Shown here in pieces: positions 51,916 through 60,876 of a DNA stretch of 64,000 nucleotides. Origin of the DNA: Polyangium sp. y55x31 (GTDB lineage Bacteria > Myxococcota_A > Polyangia > Polyangiales > Polyangiaceae); assembly GCF_029946505.1 (NCBI RefSeq), contig NZ_JARZHG010000030.1:62001-126000 (forward strand), read 5' to 3'. Under the pieces are notes generated by a model, which did not search any database, was not told the DNA's origin, and saw only the letters and a program-made list of their open reading frames with translations. The position numbers and the translations under genes are program-made. Within the stretch, counting starts at the first letter, position 1. Each line of letters begins with the position of its first letter.

Positions 51916-52021
51916 CTGGGGCTTTGCCCCAGACCCCAGCAGGGGCTGTCCGCCCCTGCACCCGGACCAGCGCAAGCGCTGGACTCGGGGTCGATGAACT
52001 GCGCGATGCGCAGTTCATCGA
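51916..52021 (+). repeat. Composite palindromic intergenic repeat, copy B
   Basis: It has the same order of elements as copy A: a CTGGGGC/GCCCCAG hairpin (51916-51932), CAGGGG and CCCCTG arms around CTGTCCG, a hairpin with arms CCAGCGC and GCGCTGG separated by AA, and the terminal 14-bp hairpin with loop GAT (51991-52021). The arms differ from copy A by paired changes. It is on the plus strand, facing copy C. Confidence 0.8.
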
Positions 52022-52120
52022 ACGGGCCTGGTCAAGACAGGCGACGACGTTGCCAGCCAAGACCGCAGCGCTGACGGTTCAAGCTCGAAACCGACCTCCA
52101 AGGTCTTGCCACCGACCTGC

Positions 52121-52225
52121 TGGAAAAACTGCGCGGTGCGCAGTTTTTCCACCTGAGGTCCAGGGCTTGCCCTGGTCCGGGTCGAGGGGCGGATAGCCCC
52201 CGCGGGGCCCGGGGCAGCGCCCCGG
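52121..52225 (-). repeat. Composite palindromic intergenic repeat, copy C (inverted)
   Basis: Read on the minus strand: a CCGGGGC/GCCCCGG hairpin, GGGG and CCCC arms around CTATCCG, a hairpin with arms CCAGGGC and GCCCTGG separated by AA, then the terminal hairpin with TGGAAAA ACTGCGC arms and an ACC loop. Its terminal hairpin lies at 52121-52151. The core ACTGCGC with its inverse is unchanged in all copies. Confidence 0.8.
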
Positions 52226-52248
52226 CTCCACGCTCCCGGATGAGCCCC

Positions 52249-52731
52249 TCAGTTCGACGGCGGTCCTGCGCCCTCGCGCAGGTACGCGATCGTGCGGATC
52301 GTCTCGACGAGGCGCTCGCGCTCGGCGGCCGTGATGTGCACGAAGCGCACGCCCATGCCGGGGTTCGGGTTGTCGTGGAGCGGGCGGACCGCGTTGATCC
52401 ACTGCACCGTTCCTTCGAGCACGAACGAGTCTCCGCTGTTTGGCGGGGTGAACCGGAGTGTGAGGCTCGTGCCGACGGGCAAGGGATCCGTCGTGTGCAC
52501 GAAGATGCCGAGCTCCGAGATGTTCGTGATCGCGGCGTAGAGGAACGTGTCCTCTGTCTCGCAATCCACCGACCACGTCACGTCGAATCTCTCCGAGGAA
52601 CGCCGCTCGAACCAGCTTGGGCGGCTCGGGGGCGGTGCCTCGTCTTCGCGGGTCGACGACGGAGGTTTGTCCGCCGTGGCGGGTTCGTCGACCGCTTCGC
52701 GCTCCGGATCGCTCCCGTGACGCTCACCCAT
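52249..52731 (-). CDS. PilZ-domain protein (TIGR02266-type)
   Basis: 160 residues from the ATG at 52731, preceded by GGGAGG at an ideal distance (an upstream ATG at 52758 is less likely). An acidic/Pro-rich N-terminus of about 50 residues is followed by a PilZ fold. It contains RRSSERFDVTWSVDCETEDTF in parts, the NISELGIFVHT segment and the GMGVRFVHIT strand typical of PilZ proteins of the Myxococcus-enriched TIGR02266 group. The classical c-di-GMP motif RxxxR is only partly present, so binding is uncertain. The GT39-like gene is 60 bp upstream on the same strand. Confidence 0.82.
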   Translation of the reverse strand: MGERHGSDPEREAVDEPATADKPPSSTREDEAPPPSRPSWFERRSSERFDVTWSVDCETEDTFLYAAITNISELGIFVHTTDPLPVGTSLTLRFTPPNSGDSFVLEGTVQWINAVRPLHDNPNPGMGVRFVHITAAERERLVETIRTIAYLREGAGPPSN

Positions 52732-52791
52732 CGAACCTCCCGCGTAGCCGCTTTCCACACGGGCGCCAAGGGATCCGGCAGGGTGCTTCGA

Positions 52792-55386
52792 TCAACGCAC
52801 GCGGAGCGCTCCGCCGATGACGCGGTTCTCGTGGTTCGGGCCACGCGCCACCCGGAAACGCGTGTCTCCGGAGAAGAAGCCGAAATAGACGGTGTAGTCG
52901 CCTGGCGTGAAGTTTGGTTCGAGCTCGAACACGTAATCGTCCACGACGATGTCGTTCGGCTGCCACAGGTTCATCGCATATTTGCCGTCGAGTGCGGTGT
53001 GATCGCCGTTGTATCGGCGCTGGTAGCCGTCGATGTGCAGGAAGGCCTTCCAGGTGCCGGTGATGGGCTTCACGACCCGGTAATAGAAGCGCATGTGGTA
53101 CTTGCGCTGCGGGACCACGCTGTCCACGACCTGGCCGGCGCCGTCGCGGACCTCCCAGCCGAGCACGTCGAGTTGATCCTCGAATGCGGCGTCGACGACG
53201 TGGAGCGTGGGCGGGGGCGGCTCGTCCATGACCAGCGCGCCGAGGGGGTTTTCGTTGCGCTGGCCCCCGAGATCACTCGACACGAGCAGGATCTGGCTCG
53301 AACGCGCGTCGAGCACGGGCAGGTTCGAGCCCTTCTCCTTGCGGTGGAGCGAGTTGAGGCGCGGGAGTTCCTCGGCGCGGACGATGAGCCAGCGGCGATC
53401 CGTGCCCTCGGTGAGCCACCTGAACGCCTCGAAGGGATCGTTCCACTGCGCGACCTCGCCGCCGTGGTGGTAGTAGGCGATCGAGCGGGCGCGCACGCCG
53501 AGCAGGCCGAGCGGCTCGCCGGGCTTCTGGAGGCGCCCGTAGGCGTCGAAGACCTCCTTCGGCGAGAGCTGCGCGGCGAGCGCGGGGTAGTAGCCGAACG
53601 AGAGCACTGCGCCCGCCGCGAGCGCGGCGAGCAGCACACCCGCGCCGCGCGGAAGGCGCGTGAGGCCGAGGGCGGCGCGGAAGCCGTCGCGGATGGTCGC
53701 GAGAGAGATCGGCGCGATCGCGAGGACGAGCGGCGCCGCCCACCAGAGGTTCAAGCCGGCGTCGATGAAGTTGCGCGGCAGCCGCTGCACGGACACCCAG
53801 CCGAGCCGCGTGCCGAGGAAGAGCATCGCGCCGAGACCGACGAGCGCGGCCTCCACGACGACCGCGGCGAAGAAGAGGTTGCCGTTCCAGACCGTGGTGA
53901 GCTCACGGACCACGTTGCGGTAGTCGTCGGCGAGGCCCGCGGCCCACGCGTCGATCGAGCCGGGTTTGTCCGCGCGCCCCTCGAACCACGCGATCGCCAC
54001 GAGCGCCGCGAAGGCCGCGGCGGAGACGCGCATCAGCGTGGTCGCGTCATGCTCGAAGCTCTTCGGGAACGCGGGTTTATCGACCTCGAACGCACTGAAC
54101 ATGCGGCCGGGCTCGAGCACCATGTCGCGGTAGAGCACGAACGCGAGCAGCGCGACGCCGAGCGCGAGGGCGCGCGACGGAGGCGCGCCGCGGTCGAAGT
54201 CGGCGACGGCGAGCCCCACGACGCCCGCGAGCAGCGCGACGCCGCTCCACGGGAGGAACACGACGTGCGGCGTGAGAGCCGCGTAGACGGCGTACGCGAC
54301 GGCGGCGCCGACGAGCAGCGCGACCCGCAGGCCCACCTCGCGCCTGCGGGTCGGCACGTCGAGCTCCACGGGCGCGCGGAACAACCTGCCGAGGGCGAAC
54401 GGCAGGAACGCGCTCCACGGGAAGAGCGCGTGACCGAGGTGCCGGATCGTCCGATCGAACGTCGCATCCACGCTCGACTTCTTGCTGAGCGCGACCGCGA
54501 GCGCGCGCGGCAGCGGCGCGTCGGGCGAGGTGCGCATCAGGAGCGCGATCCCGACGCCCAGGGCAAAGAGCCCGAAGAGGAGCGAAAGCGCGCCGATCGC
54601 GTGCTCGACGGAGGTGCGCCCCGCGGACAAACCTCCGAGCTCGAGCACGAGCCAGGCGAGCCCCGCGGCGAGCGCGGGCACCGCCACGCCGATCAAAAGC
54701 CCACGCGACATGTAGCCGGCCGCGAGGCCGACGACGCCGACGAGGAGCCACACGCCCTTCACGATCCACGTGCGCGTGCCCGGGACCTCGACCTCCGCGC
54801 CGTCCTTCGACCGGCGCGCGCGATCGAAGAGCGCGCCCACGAGACCGGCGAACGCGATCGAGAGCGAGGACATCGTGACGATGTCGCCGAGCATCGTGCG
54901 CGCTTGCATGAAGTAGAGCGGCGTCGTGGCGAGCGCGACGGCGCCGTAGAGCGCGGCCCGTTTTCCCGAGAGGCGCGCGAGCAGCTCGTGCAGCGCGACG
55001 ACGCCGACGAACGCCCAGATCGCGAGCGGCAACCTTCCCGTCCAGTCCGCGAGCCCGAAGAGCCGGAAGCCGAGCGCCATCGAGGTGAACGGCAGCTCAC
55101 CCATGCGCAGATCGCTCAGCGTGGGCATCTTGTTGACGGCGTCGGGGAGCGCGAGCTTGTCCGCGTGGAAGACGTGGATCGCGATGCGGCGCGAGAGATC
55201 GGCTGCATCGAGCTCGTACGGATCCCAGATCCCGCTCTTGCCGAGGGTCGAGAACAGCACGAGGGCAGCGACCGCGAGGGCGAACGGGCGAGACCACGCG
55301 GCGAGGGAAGGCGCGCGGGCGCTCGCAGGGTTCGGCAGAGCCTCGCGGGTCGTACCGCCTTGGGCGCTCTCGGGGACGGCTTCCAT
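52792..55386 (-). CDS. GT39/ArnT-like membrane glycosyltransferase
   Basis: 864 residues, ATG at 55386. It has about a dozen predicted transmembrane helices and a C-terminal periplasmic domain of about 250 residues. The first luminal loop carries SGIWDPYELDAADLSRRIAIH (in parts), where DPYE gives the acidic residues expected of GT-C dolichyl/polyprenyl-phosphate-sugar-dependent enzymes. A second loop holds LTEGTDRRWLIVRAEELPRL. The size and topology fit the PMT/ArnT class, probably glycosylating an envelope component. The C-terminal beta-rich portion (VVDAAFEDQLDVLGWEVRDGAG) has a carbohydrate-binding look. The substrate is unknown. Confidence 0.82.
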   Translation of the reverse strand: MEAVPESAQGGTTREALPNPASARAPSLAAWSRPFALAVAALVLFSTLGKSGIWDPYELDAADLSRRIAIHVFHADKLALPDAVNKMPTLSDLRMGELPFTSMALGFRLFGLADWTGRLPLAIWAFVGVVALHELLARLSGKRAALYGAVALATTPLYFMQARTMLGDIVTMSSLSIAFAGLVGALFDRARRSKDGAEVEVPGTRTWIVKGVWLLVGVVGLAAGYMSRGLLIGVAVPALAAGLAWLVLELGGLSAGRTSVEHAIGALSLLFGLFALGVGIALLMRTSPDAPLPRALAVALSKKSSVDATFDRTIRHLGHALFPWSAFLPFALGRLFRAPVELDVPTRRREVGLRVALLVGAAVAYAVYAALTPHVVFLPWSGVALLAGVVGLAVADFDRGAPPSRALALGVALLAFVLYRDMVLEPGRMFSAFEVDKPAFPKSFEHDATTLMRVSAAAFAALVAIAWFEGRADKPGSIDAWAAGLADDYRNVVRELTTVWNGNLFFAAVVVEAALVGLGAMLFLGTRLGWVSVQRLPRNFIDAGLNLWWAAPLVLAIAPISLATIRDGFRAALGLTRLPRGAGVLLAALAAGAVLSFGYYPALAAQLSPKEVFDAYGRLQKPGEPLGLLGVRARSIAYYHHGGEVAQWNDPFEAFRWLTEGTDRRWLIVRAEELPRLNSLHRKEKGSNLPVLDARSSQILLVSSDLGGQRNENPLGALVMDEPPPPTLHVVDAAFEDQLDVLGWEVRDGAGQVVDSVVPQRKYHMRFYYRVVKPITGTWKAFLHIDGYQRRYNGDHTALDGKYAMNLWQPNDIVVDDYVFELEPNFTPGDYTVYFGFFSGDTRFRVARGPNHENRVIGGALRVR

Positions 55387-55575
55387 GGGGGGCTTCTACC
55401 GCTGCTCGGGCCGGTAGCCAAAGGCGTTTGCGGGGCAGGCGCGGCTGCGGCGGACGAGCCCCCCGGCGCGGGGGGTTCGGGGCCATGGCTCGGCTTGTCC
55501 GGGCGCAGACCCCGAGCGCGGATAACGTGAGAAGCCGTTTGAGGCCTCCCGCGCTGTCTGCTATCGCGCCGCGCT

Positions 55576-57147
55576 GTGAAGAGCCGAAGACCCGAACCCC
55601 GCGCCGAGCGCCCTGGCCGGAAGCCCGAACCCGCGCGCGAAAGGCCGTCCGACGACGAACGAGCCGGCGCGTCCCCGCGAAAGGAGGCGCGCGGGCCGAG
55701 GCCCGAGCGCGGTCGCGGCGGAGGTCGGCCGGGCGAAGAGACACGCGGCGCGAAGGGAAAACCACGCGCAGAGGAAGGGCGAGGGCCCGGCGCGGCGCGC
55801 GGGAAGGGACCCGCGAAGAAGGGGGCGCCTCCTGCGCGCGGCGGCAAGGGGGCACGACCGGAGACGCGCGGCGGGAGGCCTGCGACGACGGACGATCTCA
55901 CGCGCGGACCACGCGGCGGCACGGGCGAGGGGCGTCGCCCGAGGACGGCGCCACGTCCGCGCCCCGAGCCTCGCCCGGCGCCCGAGGCGAGCGGGCCTTC
56001 GCGCAGCGGCACGGTCGCGCTCATCGGCCGGCCGAACGTCGGCAAATCCACGCTGCTCAACGCGGCGCTCCAGCAGCCGCTCTCGATCGTGTCGAAGACG
56101 CCGCAGACCACGCGCGACGCGCTGCTCGGCGTGGTGCACCACGGTTCCGCGGAGATCGCGCTGCTCGACACGCCCGGCCTGCACCGCCCGCGCACGCAGC
56201 TCGGCCGCGTGATGAACGAGGCCGCACGCGATGCGGCGCGCCGCGCCGACGTCGTCGTCTTCGTGACGGACGTCTCGCCCCGCCCCGTGAAGCGCAAGGA
56301 AGACGGCACGCCCATCGAGCCTCGGCCGCTCCTGCCGCACCCCGGCGATCTCGTCCTGCTCGCGGATCTCGCGCCGGATCGGCCCGCGCTGCTCGTCGTG
56401 AACAAGGTCGATCTGCTCCGGGACAAACGGCACATGCTGCCGCTGCTCGAGGCGTACGGGAAGGTGCGGAACTTCGACGCGATCGTGCCGATCTCGGCGC
56501 AACGCGAGGACGGCATCACGCGCGTGCTCGACGAGATCGCGCGCTTCTTGCCCGAGGGTCCGTTCCGGTACGGCGTCGACGACGTGACGGACAAACCCGC
56601 GCGGTACTTCGCGGCGGAGTACGTGCGCGAGCAGATCCTCCGCGCCACGCAGGACGAGGTGCCGCACGCCACGGCCGTCACGATCGACCGGTACACCGAG
56701 CCGCGGGCGCCGGGGCAGGCGGTTCAGATCGACGCCACGATCCACGTCGAGCGGCAGGGCCAGAAGCGGATCCTCATCGGCGCGGCCGGCGCGATGATGA
56801 AGCGCATCGGCATCGCCGCGCGCGAGCGCATCGAGGAGCTCGTCGGCGGCAAGGTCGTCCTGCGCCTCTGGGTGCGCGTGACGCCGGACTGGCGCGAGTC
56901 TCTGCCGCGCCTCGAGGAGCTCGGTTACGGCAAGGCGCGCGACGGCGGGGCGGGCGCGGCCGAGTACGTGATCGTCGCCGAGCGTGACGCCGAAGCGGAC
57001 GAGGCCGACGACGAAGCCGGCGACGAAGCCGACGAAGACGGCGAGGACCTCGACGACGACGTCGAAGAGGACGAAGACCAGGACGAGGAGGACCTCGACG
57101 ACGACGGCGACGACGAGGGCACGCCCGACGAGGACGAGGAGGAATGA
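55576..57147 (+). CDS. era: GTPase Era with long basic N-terminal and acidic C-terminal extensions
   Basis: 523 residues, GTG start at 55576. About 142 residues of Arg/Pro/Gly/Lys-rich low-complexity precede the GTPase: P-loop GRPNVGKS (151-158), the Thr of TPQTTRD (about 175-181), DTPG (198-201) and NKVD (276-279). The KH RNA-binding domain near 375-450 has the Era signature RILIGAAGAMMKRIG. A 50-residue Asp/Glu tail ends the chain. Era binds 16S rRNA in small-subunit assembly; the E. coli protein has neither extension. The stop overlaps the der start (ATGA). The annotated start is the only one giving the whole frame; an internal start would drop the basic tail. Confidence 0.9.
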   Translation: MKSRRPEPRAERPGRKPEPARERPSDDERAGASPRKEARGPRPERGRGGGRPGEETRGAKGKPRAEEGRGPGAARGKGPAKKGAPPARGGKGARPETRGGRPATTDDLTRGPRGGTGEGRRPRTAPRPRPEPRPAPEASGPSRSGTVALIGRPNVGKSTLLNAALQQPLSIVSKTPQTTRDALLGVVHHGSAEIALLDTPGLHRPRTQLGRVMNEAARDAARRADVVVFVTDVSPRPVKRKEDGTPIEPRPLLPHPGDLVLLADLAPDRPALLVVNKVDLLRDKRHMLPLLEAYGKVRNFDAIVPISAQREDGITRVLDEIARFLPEGPFRYGVDDVTDKPARYFAAEYVREQILRATQDEVPHATAVTIDRYTEPRAPGQAVQIDATIHVERQGQKRILIGAAGAMMKRIGIAARERIEELVGGKVVLRLWVRVTPDWRESLPRLEELGYGKARDGGAGAAEYVIVAERDAEADEADDEAGDEADEDGEDLDDDVEEDEDQDEEDLDDDGDDEGTPDEDEEE

Positions 57148-58550
57148 CGATGCAAGAAGACCAAATCGAGCAGCCGGACGAGGGCGTGGCCCCCGCGCGG
57201 GTGATGAGCGCTCCGCTGCCGATCGTCGCGATCGTCGGCCGCCCCAACGTCGGCAAGAGCACCCTGTTCAACCGACTCGTCGGCAAGAAGACCGCGATCG
57301 TGCACGACGAGCCCGGCGTCACGCGCGACCGCCACTACAGCGACGTCACGTCGCGCGGCCGCAGGTACACGCTCGTCGACACGGGCGGCTTCGATCCGGA
57401 GAGCGATGATCCCATGCGGCAGGGGATCAAGCGCCAGATCGACGTCGCCATCAGCGAGGCCGACGTCATCGTTTGCGTGCTCGACGCGAGCCAGCCGCCG
57501 ACCCCGGCCGATCACGCCGAGCTCGACCTGCTCCGCCGCGCGGGCAAACCCGTCATCTACTCCGCGAACAAGGCCGACTCGCAGCGCGCCGAGATGGAGC
57601 TCTCCGATCTCTACCGCCTCGGCGCGAAGGACATCATCCCCTTCTCCGCGCTCCATGGCCGGCGCATCGACGAGCTCGAGTCCGCGATCGTGGCCGCGCT
57701 CCCGCCTCCGCCGCCCGAACCGGAAGAAGGCGCGGCGCCGGACGAGGCCATCCGCGTCGCCATCGTGGGCCGACCGAACGCGGGCAAGTCTTCGCTCGTG
57801 AACCGCCTGCTCGGCGAGGAGCGCCTCATCGTCGACTCGCGCCCGGGCACCACGCGTGACGCGATCGACACGCGCATCACGAAGGGCAAACACTCGTTCC
57901 TCTTCATCGACACGGCCGGCATCCGCCGCAAGGCGAAGGTCACGAAGGAGGACAGCGTCGTCGAAGCGGTGAGCGTGCTCCACGCGATCCGCGCGATGGA
58001 ACGCGCCGAGGTCGTGGTGCTCCTGAGCGACGCGTTCGAAGGCGTGGCCGAGCAGGACGCGAAGATCCTGGGCCTCGCCGTCGATCGCGCGCGCGCCGTC
58101 GTCGTCGGCCTCAACAAGGCCGATCTGCTCGACAAGAAGTCGTTCGGGAAGGCCGAGGAGAACGCGCGCGACAAGCTCTCGTTCGTGCCGTGGGCGCCCA
58201 TCGTTCCCATCAGCGCGAAGACGGGCCGCGGCGTGGGCAACTTGCTCTCCACGATCACGCGCGTCGCCCAATCCTTCCGCACGCGTGTTGGCACCGGCGA
58301 GCTCAACCGCTTCTTCGAGCAGGTCCTCGCGAATCGCCCGCCGCCCACGTCCGGCGGACGCGCGCCGCGGCTCTACTACGTCACGCAGGCCGAGACCTCA
58401 CCGCCGCTCTTCGTGGTCATGGCGAGTGATCCCGAGAAGATCCACTTCAGCTACCAGCGCTACGTCCAGAACCAGCTCCGCAAGAACTTCGGCTTCGAGG
58501 GCGTGCCGGTCCGCGTGAAGTACAAGGCGAGGCGACGCCGCGGCGAGTGA
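57144..58550 (+). CDS. der: Ribosome-assembly GTPase Der (EngA)
   Basis: 468 residues. The ATG at 57144 overlaps the era stop; a second ATG is at 57150. Two tandem GTPase domains are diagnostic: GRPNVGKS (32-39) with DTGG (79-82) and NKAD (142-145), and GRPNAGKS (209-216) with DTAG and NKAD. The C-terminal KH-like domain with HFSYQRYVQNQLRKNFGFEGVP completes the Der/EngA structure. Der acts in 50S subunit maturation. The era-der pair is co-translated, putting two ribosome assembly factors under one control. Confidence 0.96.
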   Translation: MTMQEDQIEQPDEGVAPARVMSAPLPIVAIVGRPNVGKSTLFNRLVGKKTAIVHDEPGVTRDRHYSDVTSRGRRYTLVDTGGFDPESDDPMRQGIKRQIDVAISEADVIVCVLDASQPPTPADHAELDLLRRAGKPVIYSANKADSQRAEMELSDLYRLGAKDIIPFSALHGRRIDELESAIVAALPPPPPEPEEGAAPDEAIRVAIVGRPNAGKSSLVNRLLGEERLIVDSRPGTTRDAIDTRITKGKHSFLFIDTAGIRRKAKVTKEDSVVEAVSVLHAIRAMERAEVVVLLSDAFEGVAEQDAKILGLAVDRARAVVVGLNKADLLDKKSFGKAEENARDKLSFVPWAPIVPISAKTGRGVGNLLSTITRVAQSFRTRVGTGELNRFFEQVLANRPPPTSGGRAPRLYYVTQAETSPPLFVVMASDPEKIHFSYQRYVQNQLRKNFGFEGVPVRVKYKARRRRGE

Positions 58551-58556
58551 CGCGAA

Positions 58557-60305
58557 TCAGTCCCCGCGGTGCGCAGACCGCCCCGACGAGGGACGGCCTT
58601 CGTTCATCGTCACCTCGACGCGCGGCACCTCGTCGCGCACGTGCTCGGTCCCCGCATCTTTCCACACCGGCACCGAGCGGCTGAACACTTCCAGCCGCTC
58701 GATCTCCTCGTCGTCGACGAGGCAACGCAAGCCGAGCACCGCCTGGTTGATCCCCGTGAAGCCGAGCGCCTTCGCCAGCGCGCGCAGCCGGTCCTGCTCG
58801 TCTTCTTGCGGCTCCGAGGGGATCGAGATCGCCTCGCCCGACGGCGTCTCCATGTGCCCCCGCAAGGCCGAGGCCGCGCTCCGCGACGGCCCCACGATCT
58901 CGCGCGCGAGCTGCCGCGCCGCGATCGCGCCTCGCACGAGGTACTGCTCGCGCAGGAGCTGCGCGTTCGTCCGGCCGACCCGCGCGATGAGCAGCGCTTG
59001 ATCCTGCCAGTCGCAGATCCGCTGCAGGCTGTAGGTCGTGTTGAAGAAGATACGCGGCGTCGGCATGAACGCGAGCGCGTGCGCCGAGTCGATCCGCTCC
59101 TCCGCCAGGCGCGCCACGTCGTCGTCGTTGAGCCCGTCGATGATGCCGAGATCGCTGCCCCGGATCGGCGCCGTGTTCCCCACGCCGAGCATCGTCGCCG
59201 CCCGATCCGTCACGGCGCGCAGCACGCGCTCGCCGAGTAGCGCCACGGCCACGCCCACGATCAGCGCGCCCTTGTAGCCCTGGAACAGGTAACCCTTCTC
59301 CGCGCTGCTCGCCGCCTCCGGGCCGTCGAGCAGCGCCACGCCCAGGAACATCGACGCCACGCTCACGATGAGCAGCGTCCGCGCGGCGAACGCCATCATG
59401 CGCGCGGTCGAATCATTGCTGGCCGAACGAAACAGGATCTGCCCGAGGTTCAGTGTGAACGACACCGTGCTCGCCGCGCCCACGGAGAGCGCCACGAGGT
59501 GCCGGAGCTCGTTCTCGCTCCGCGCGTACCTGACCAGGATCACCGCGCAGGCGATGAGGATCGCCGACGCCACGAACCCGAAGATCGTCGCGTGCCGCGC
59601 CATGCGCTGCACCGACTCGCGCATGAGCTCGTTCTCGTAGGCCCACATGCGCTCGACCTTCTCGCGGAGCTCCATCCGATCGCGCATCGCCATGCCCGGC
59701 GCGTATCCCACCTTCAGCCGGAAATCGCCGCGCGCGAAGCGTCGCTCGACCAGCATCGCCGAGCACACCGCGAGGATCATCGGCATCGCGCAGGCCCCGA
59801 GCACGCGCAGCCGCGCGATCGACGACGTGCTCCACTCCGCGAGATCCTGGTAGGCCACGGCGAGCATGCCGCCGAGGCAAGCGAAGATGATCCACCGCAC
59901 GAACGACGGCGCGATGAGCGCGAGGAACCCGAGCAGCGCGCGGAAGCGCTCCTCGCCCATCTGCATCGACTCCGCGAACGATCCGCCGACGAGCGTGTGC
60001 AGGAAGAACACCACGACGCCGATCGCGAGCCCCGATCCGATCTCCACGACGTACTGCGGCCGGTTCGGCGCGACGTACCGGAAGAACAGCACCGTGCCGA
60101 TGTAGGCTGCGATCACGAGGAGCGCGACGACGAGCGCGCCGCGGACCGCCGAGCGCGGCTCGGCCGGGCGTGCCGGGGACGAGCCCTCGACGATCCGGGG
60201 CGGCGGCGCGGCGGCGGTGCGTGCCGCCTCGGCGCTCTTGCCGGGCACGTGCCGCAGGGTCGGCGGCGACACCGGCGATTCGGCGGGGGGCGCGGGATCG
60301 GGCAA
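58557..60305 (-). CDS. Polytopic membrane protein, function unknown
   Basis: 582 residues. The TTG at 60305 is chosen because GGAGG lies 7 nt upstream; the reading frame extends much further but that part runs over the neighbouring gene. The N-terminal 80 residues are Pro/Ala-rich. About eight transmembrane helices occupy 80-370 (for example VRGALVVALLVIAAYIGTVLFF, then HATIFGFVASAILIACAVILV). A cytoplasmic C-terminal domain of about 190 residues has a helical Arg/Asp-rich pattern (DLGIIDGLNDDDVARLAEERI). No catalytic motif is visible. It faces der convergently, with 6 bp between stops. Confidence 0.72.
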   Translation of the reverse strand: MPDPAPPAESPVSPPTLRHVPGKSAEAARTAAAPPPRIVEGSSPARPAEPRSAVRGALVVALLVIAAYIGTVLFFRYVAPNRPQYVVEIGSGLAIGVVVFFLHTLVGGSFAESMQMGEERFRALLGFLALIAPSFVRWIIFACLGGMLAVAYQDLAEWSTSSIARLRVLGACAMPMILAVCSAMLVERRFARGDFRLKVGYAPGMAMRDRMELREKVERMWAYENELMRESVQRMARHATIFGFVASAILIACAVILVRYARSENELRHLVALSVGAASTVSFTLNLGQILFRSASNDSTARMMAFAARTLLIVSVASMFLGVALLDGPEAASSAEKGYLFQGYKGALIVGVAVALLGERVLRAVTDRAATMLGVGNTAPIRGSDLGIIDGLNDDDVARLAEERIDSAHALAFMPTPRIFFNTTYSLQRICDWQDQALLIARVGRTNAQLLREQYLVRGAIAARQLAREIVGPSRSAASALRGHMETPSGEAISIPSEPQEDEQDRLRALAKALGFTGINQAVLGLRCLVDDEEIERLEVFSRSVPVWKDAGTEHVRDEVPRVEVTMNEGRPSSGRSAHRGD

Positions 60306-60364
60306 AGCAGGACCTCCGCCTGCATCGTACCTGCCCGCGCTCCCCTCCCCGGCTCGAAATCGCG

Positions 60365-60748
60365 TCAGCGCCGCATCGACGACATCGTCCGGCGCGAGCC
60401 GCGGTGCGAGAGCGTGCGGTCGCCGGGCTCGTCGATCTCGTAGATCTCGGCGTCCGGCGGCGGGCGGACGGCCTTGCCGTGCAATCCTCCGGGATGCTCG
60501 CCGCTCTCGTAGCGGGCGTCGCTCTCCTGGCTGCTGATGCCGCCGGCCTGCGCCTCGGCGATGCGCCGGATCGTGCGCTCGTCGGCCTCCTTCGGCCGCG
60601 TGCGGACCACGCGCCTGCCGGAGACCCCGAAGCGTCCCCTTTGAACCAACCAGACCGCCGCGGCCACGGCCGAAAGGAGACCGGCCGCGCGCTCGATGCC
60701 GCGCCAGGCTCCCCGGACGCGGCGCTGCCACCTGCGAGGAATGTTCAT
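60365..60748 (-). CDS. Small single-pass membrane protein
   Basis: 127 residues from the ATG at 60748; a longer frame upstream is a shadow. A basic N-terminus (NIPRRWQRRVRGAWRG) is followed by one transmembrane helix (about 19-37, AAGLLSAVAAAVWLV) and a polar, charged tail with DRTLSHRGSRRTMSSMRR at the end. It sits 59 bp upstream of the larger membrane protein gene, probably in one operon. I do not recognise the family. Confidence 0.65.
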   Translation of the reverse strand: MNIPRRWQRRVRGAWRGIERAAGLLSAVAAAVWLVQRGRFGVSGRRVVRTRPKEADERTIRRIAEAQAGGISSQESDARYESGEHPGGLHGKAVRPPPDAEIYEIDEPGDRTLSHRGSRRTMSSMRR

Positions 60749-60814
60749 GCGTGAAAGGCTGGGGAGGCGGGCGGCGATCGTAAAGCGCCGCCGGCGCATG
60801 CAGAGCGTGGCTCG

Positions 60815-60855
60815 AAAAAGCACGCGGCGGGAACGAGCTGCCCCATTCCCGCCGC
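60815..60855 (-). terminator. Intrinsic terminator of the 230-residue gene
   Basis: On the minus strand a perfect 10-bp GC-rich stem (GCGGCGGGAA with TTCCCGCCGC, loop of 12 nt) is followed by GTGCTTTTT. It lies 22 bp after the stop codon at 60877 and is a textbook rho-independent terminator. Confidence 0.85.
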
Positions 60856-60876
60856 AATGCCCCTCCGCGCGCTCGG

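Larger units (their letters stand above)
51895..52248. other. Convergent intergenic region carrying two composite repeats
   Basis: A 354-bp gap between the exported lipoprotein and the convergent PilZ gene. It holds repeat copies B (51916-52021) and C (52121-52225, inverted), separated by about 100 bp in which I see nothing else. No gene is supported here. Confidence 0.75.
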
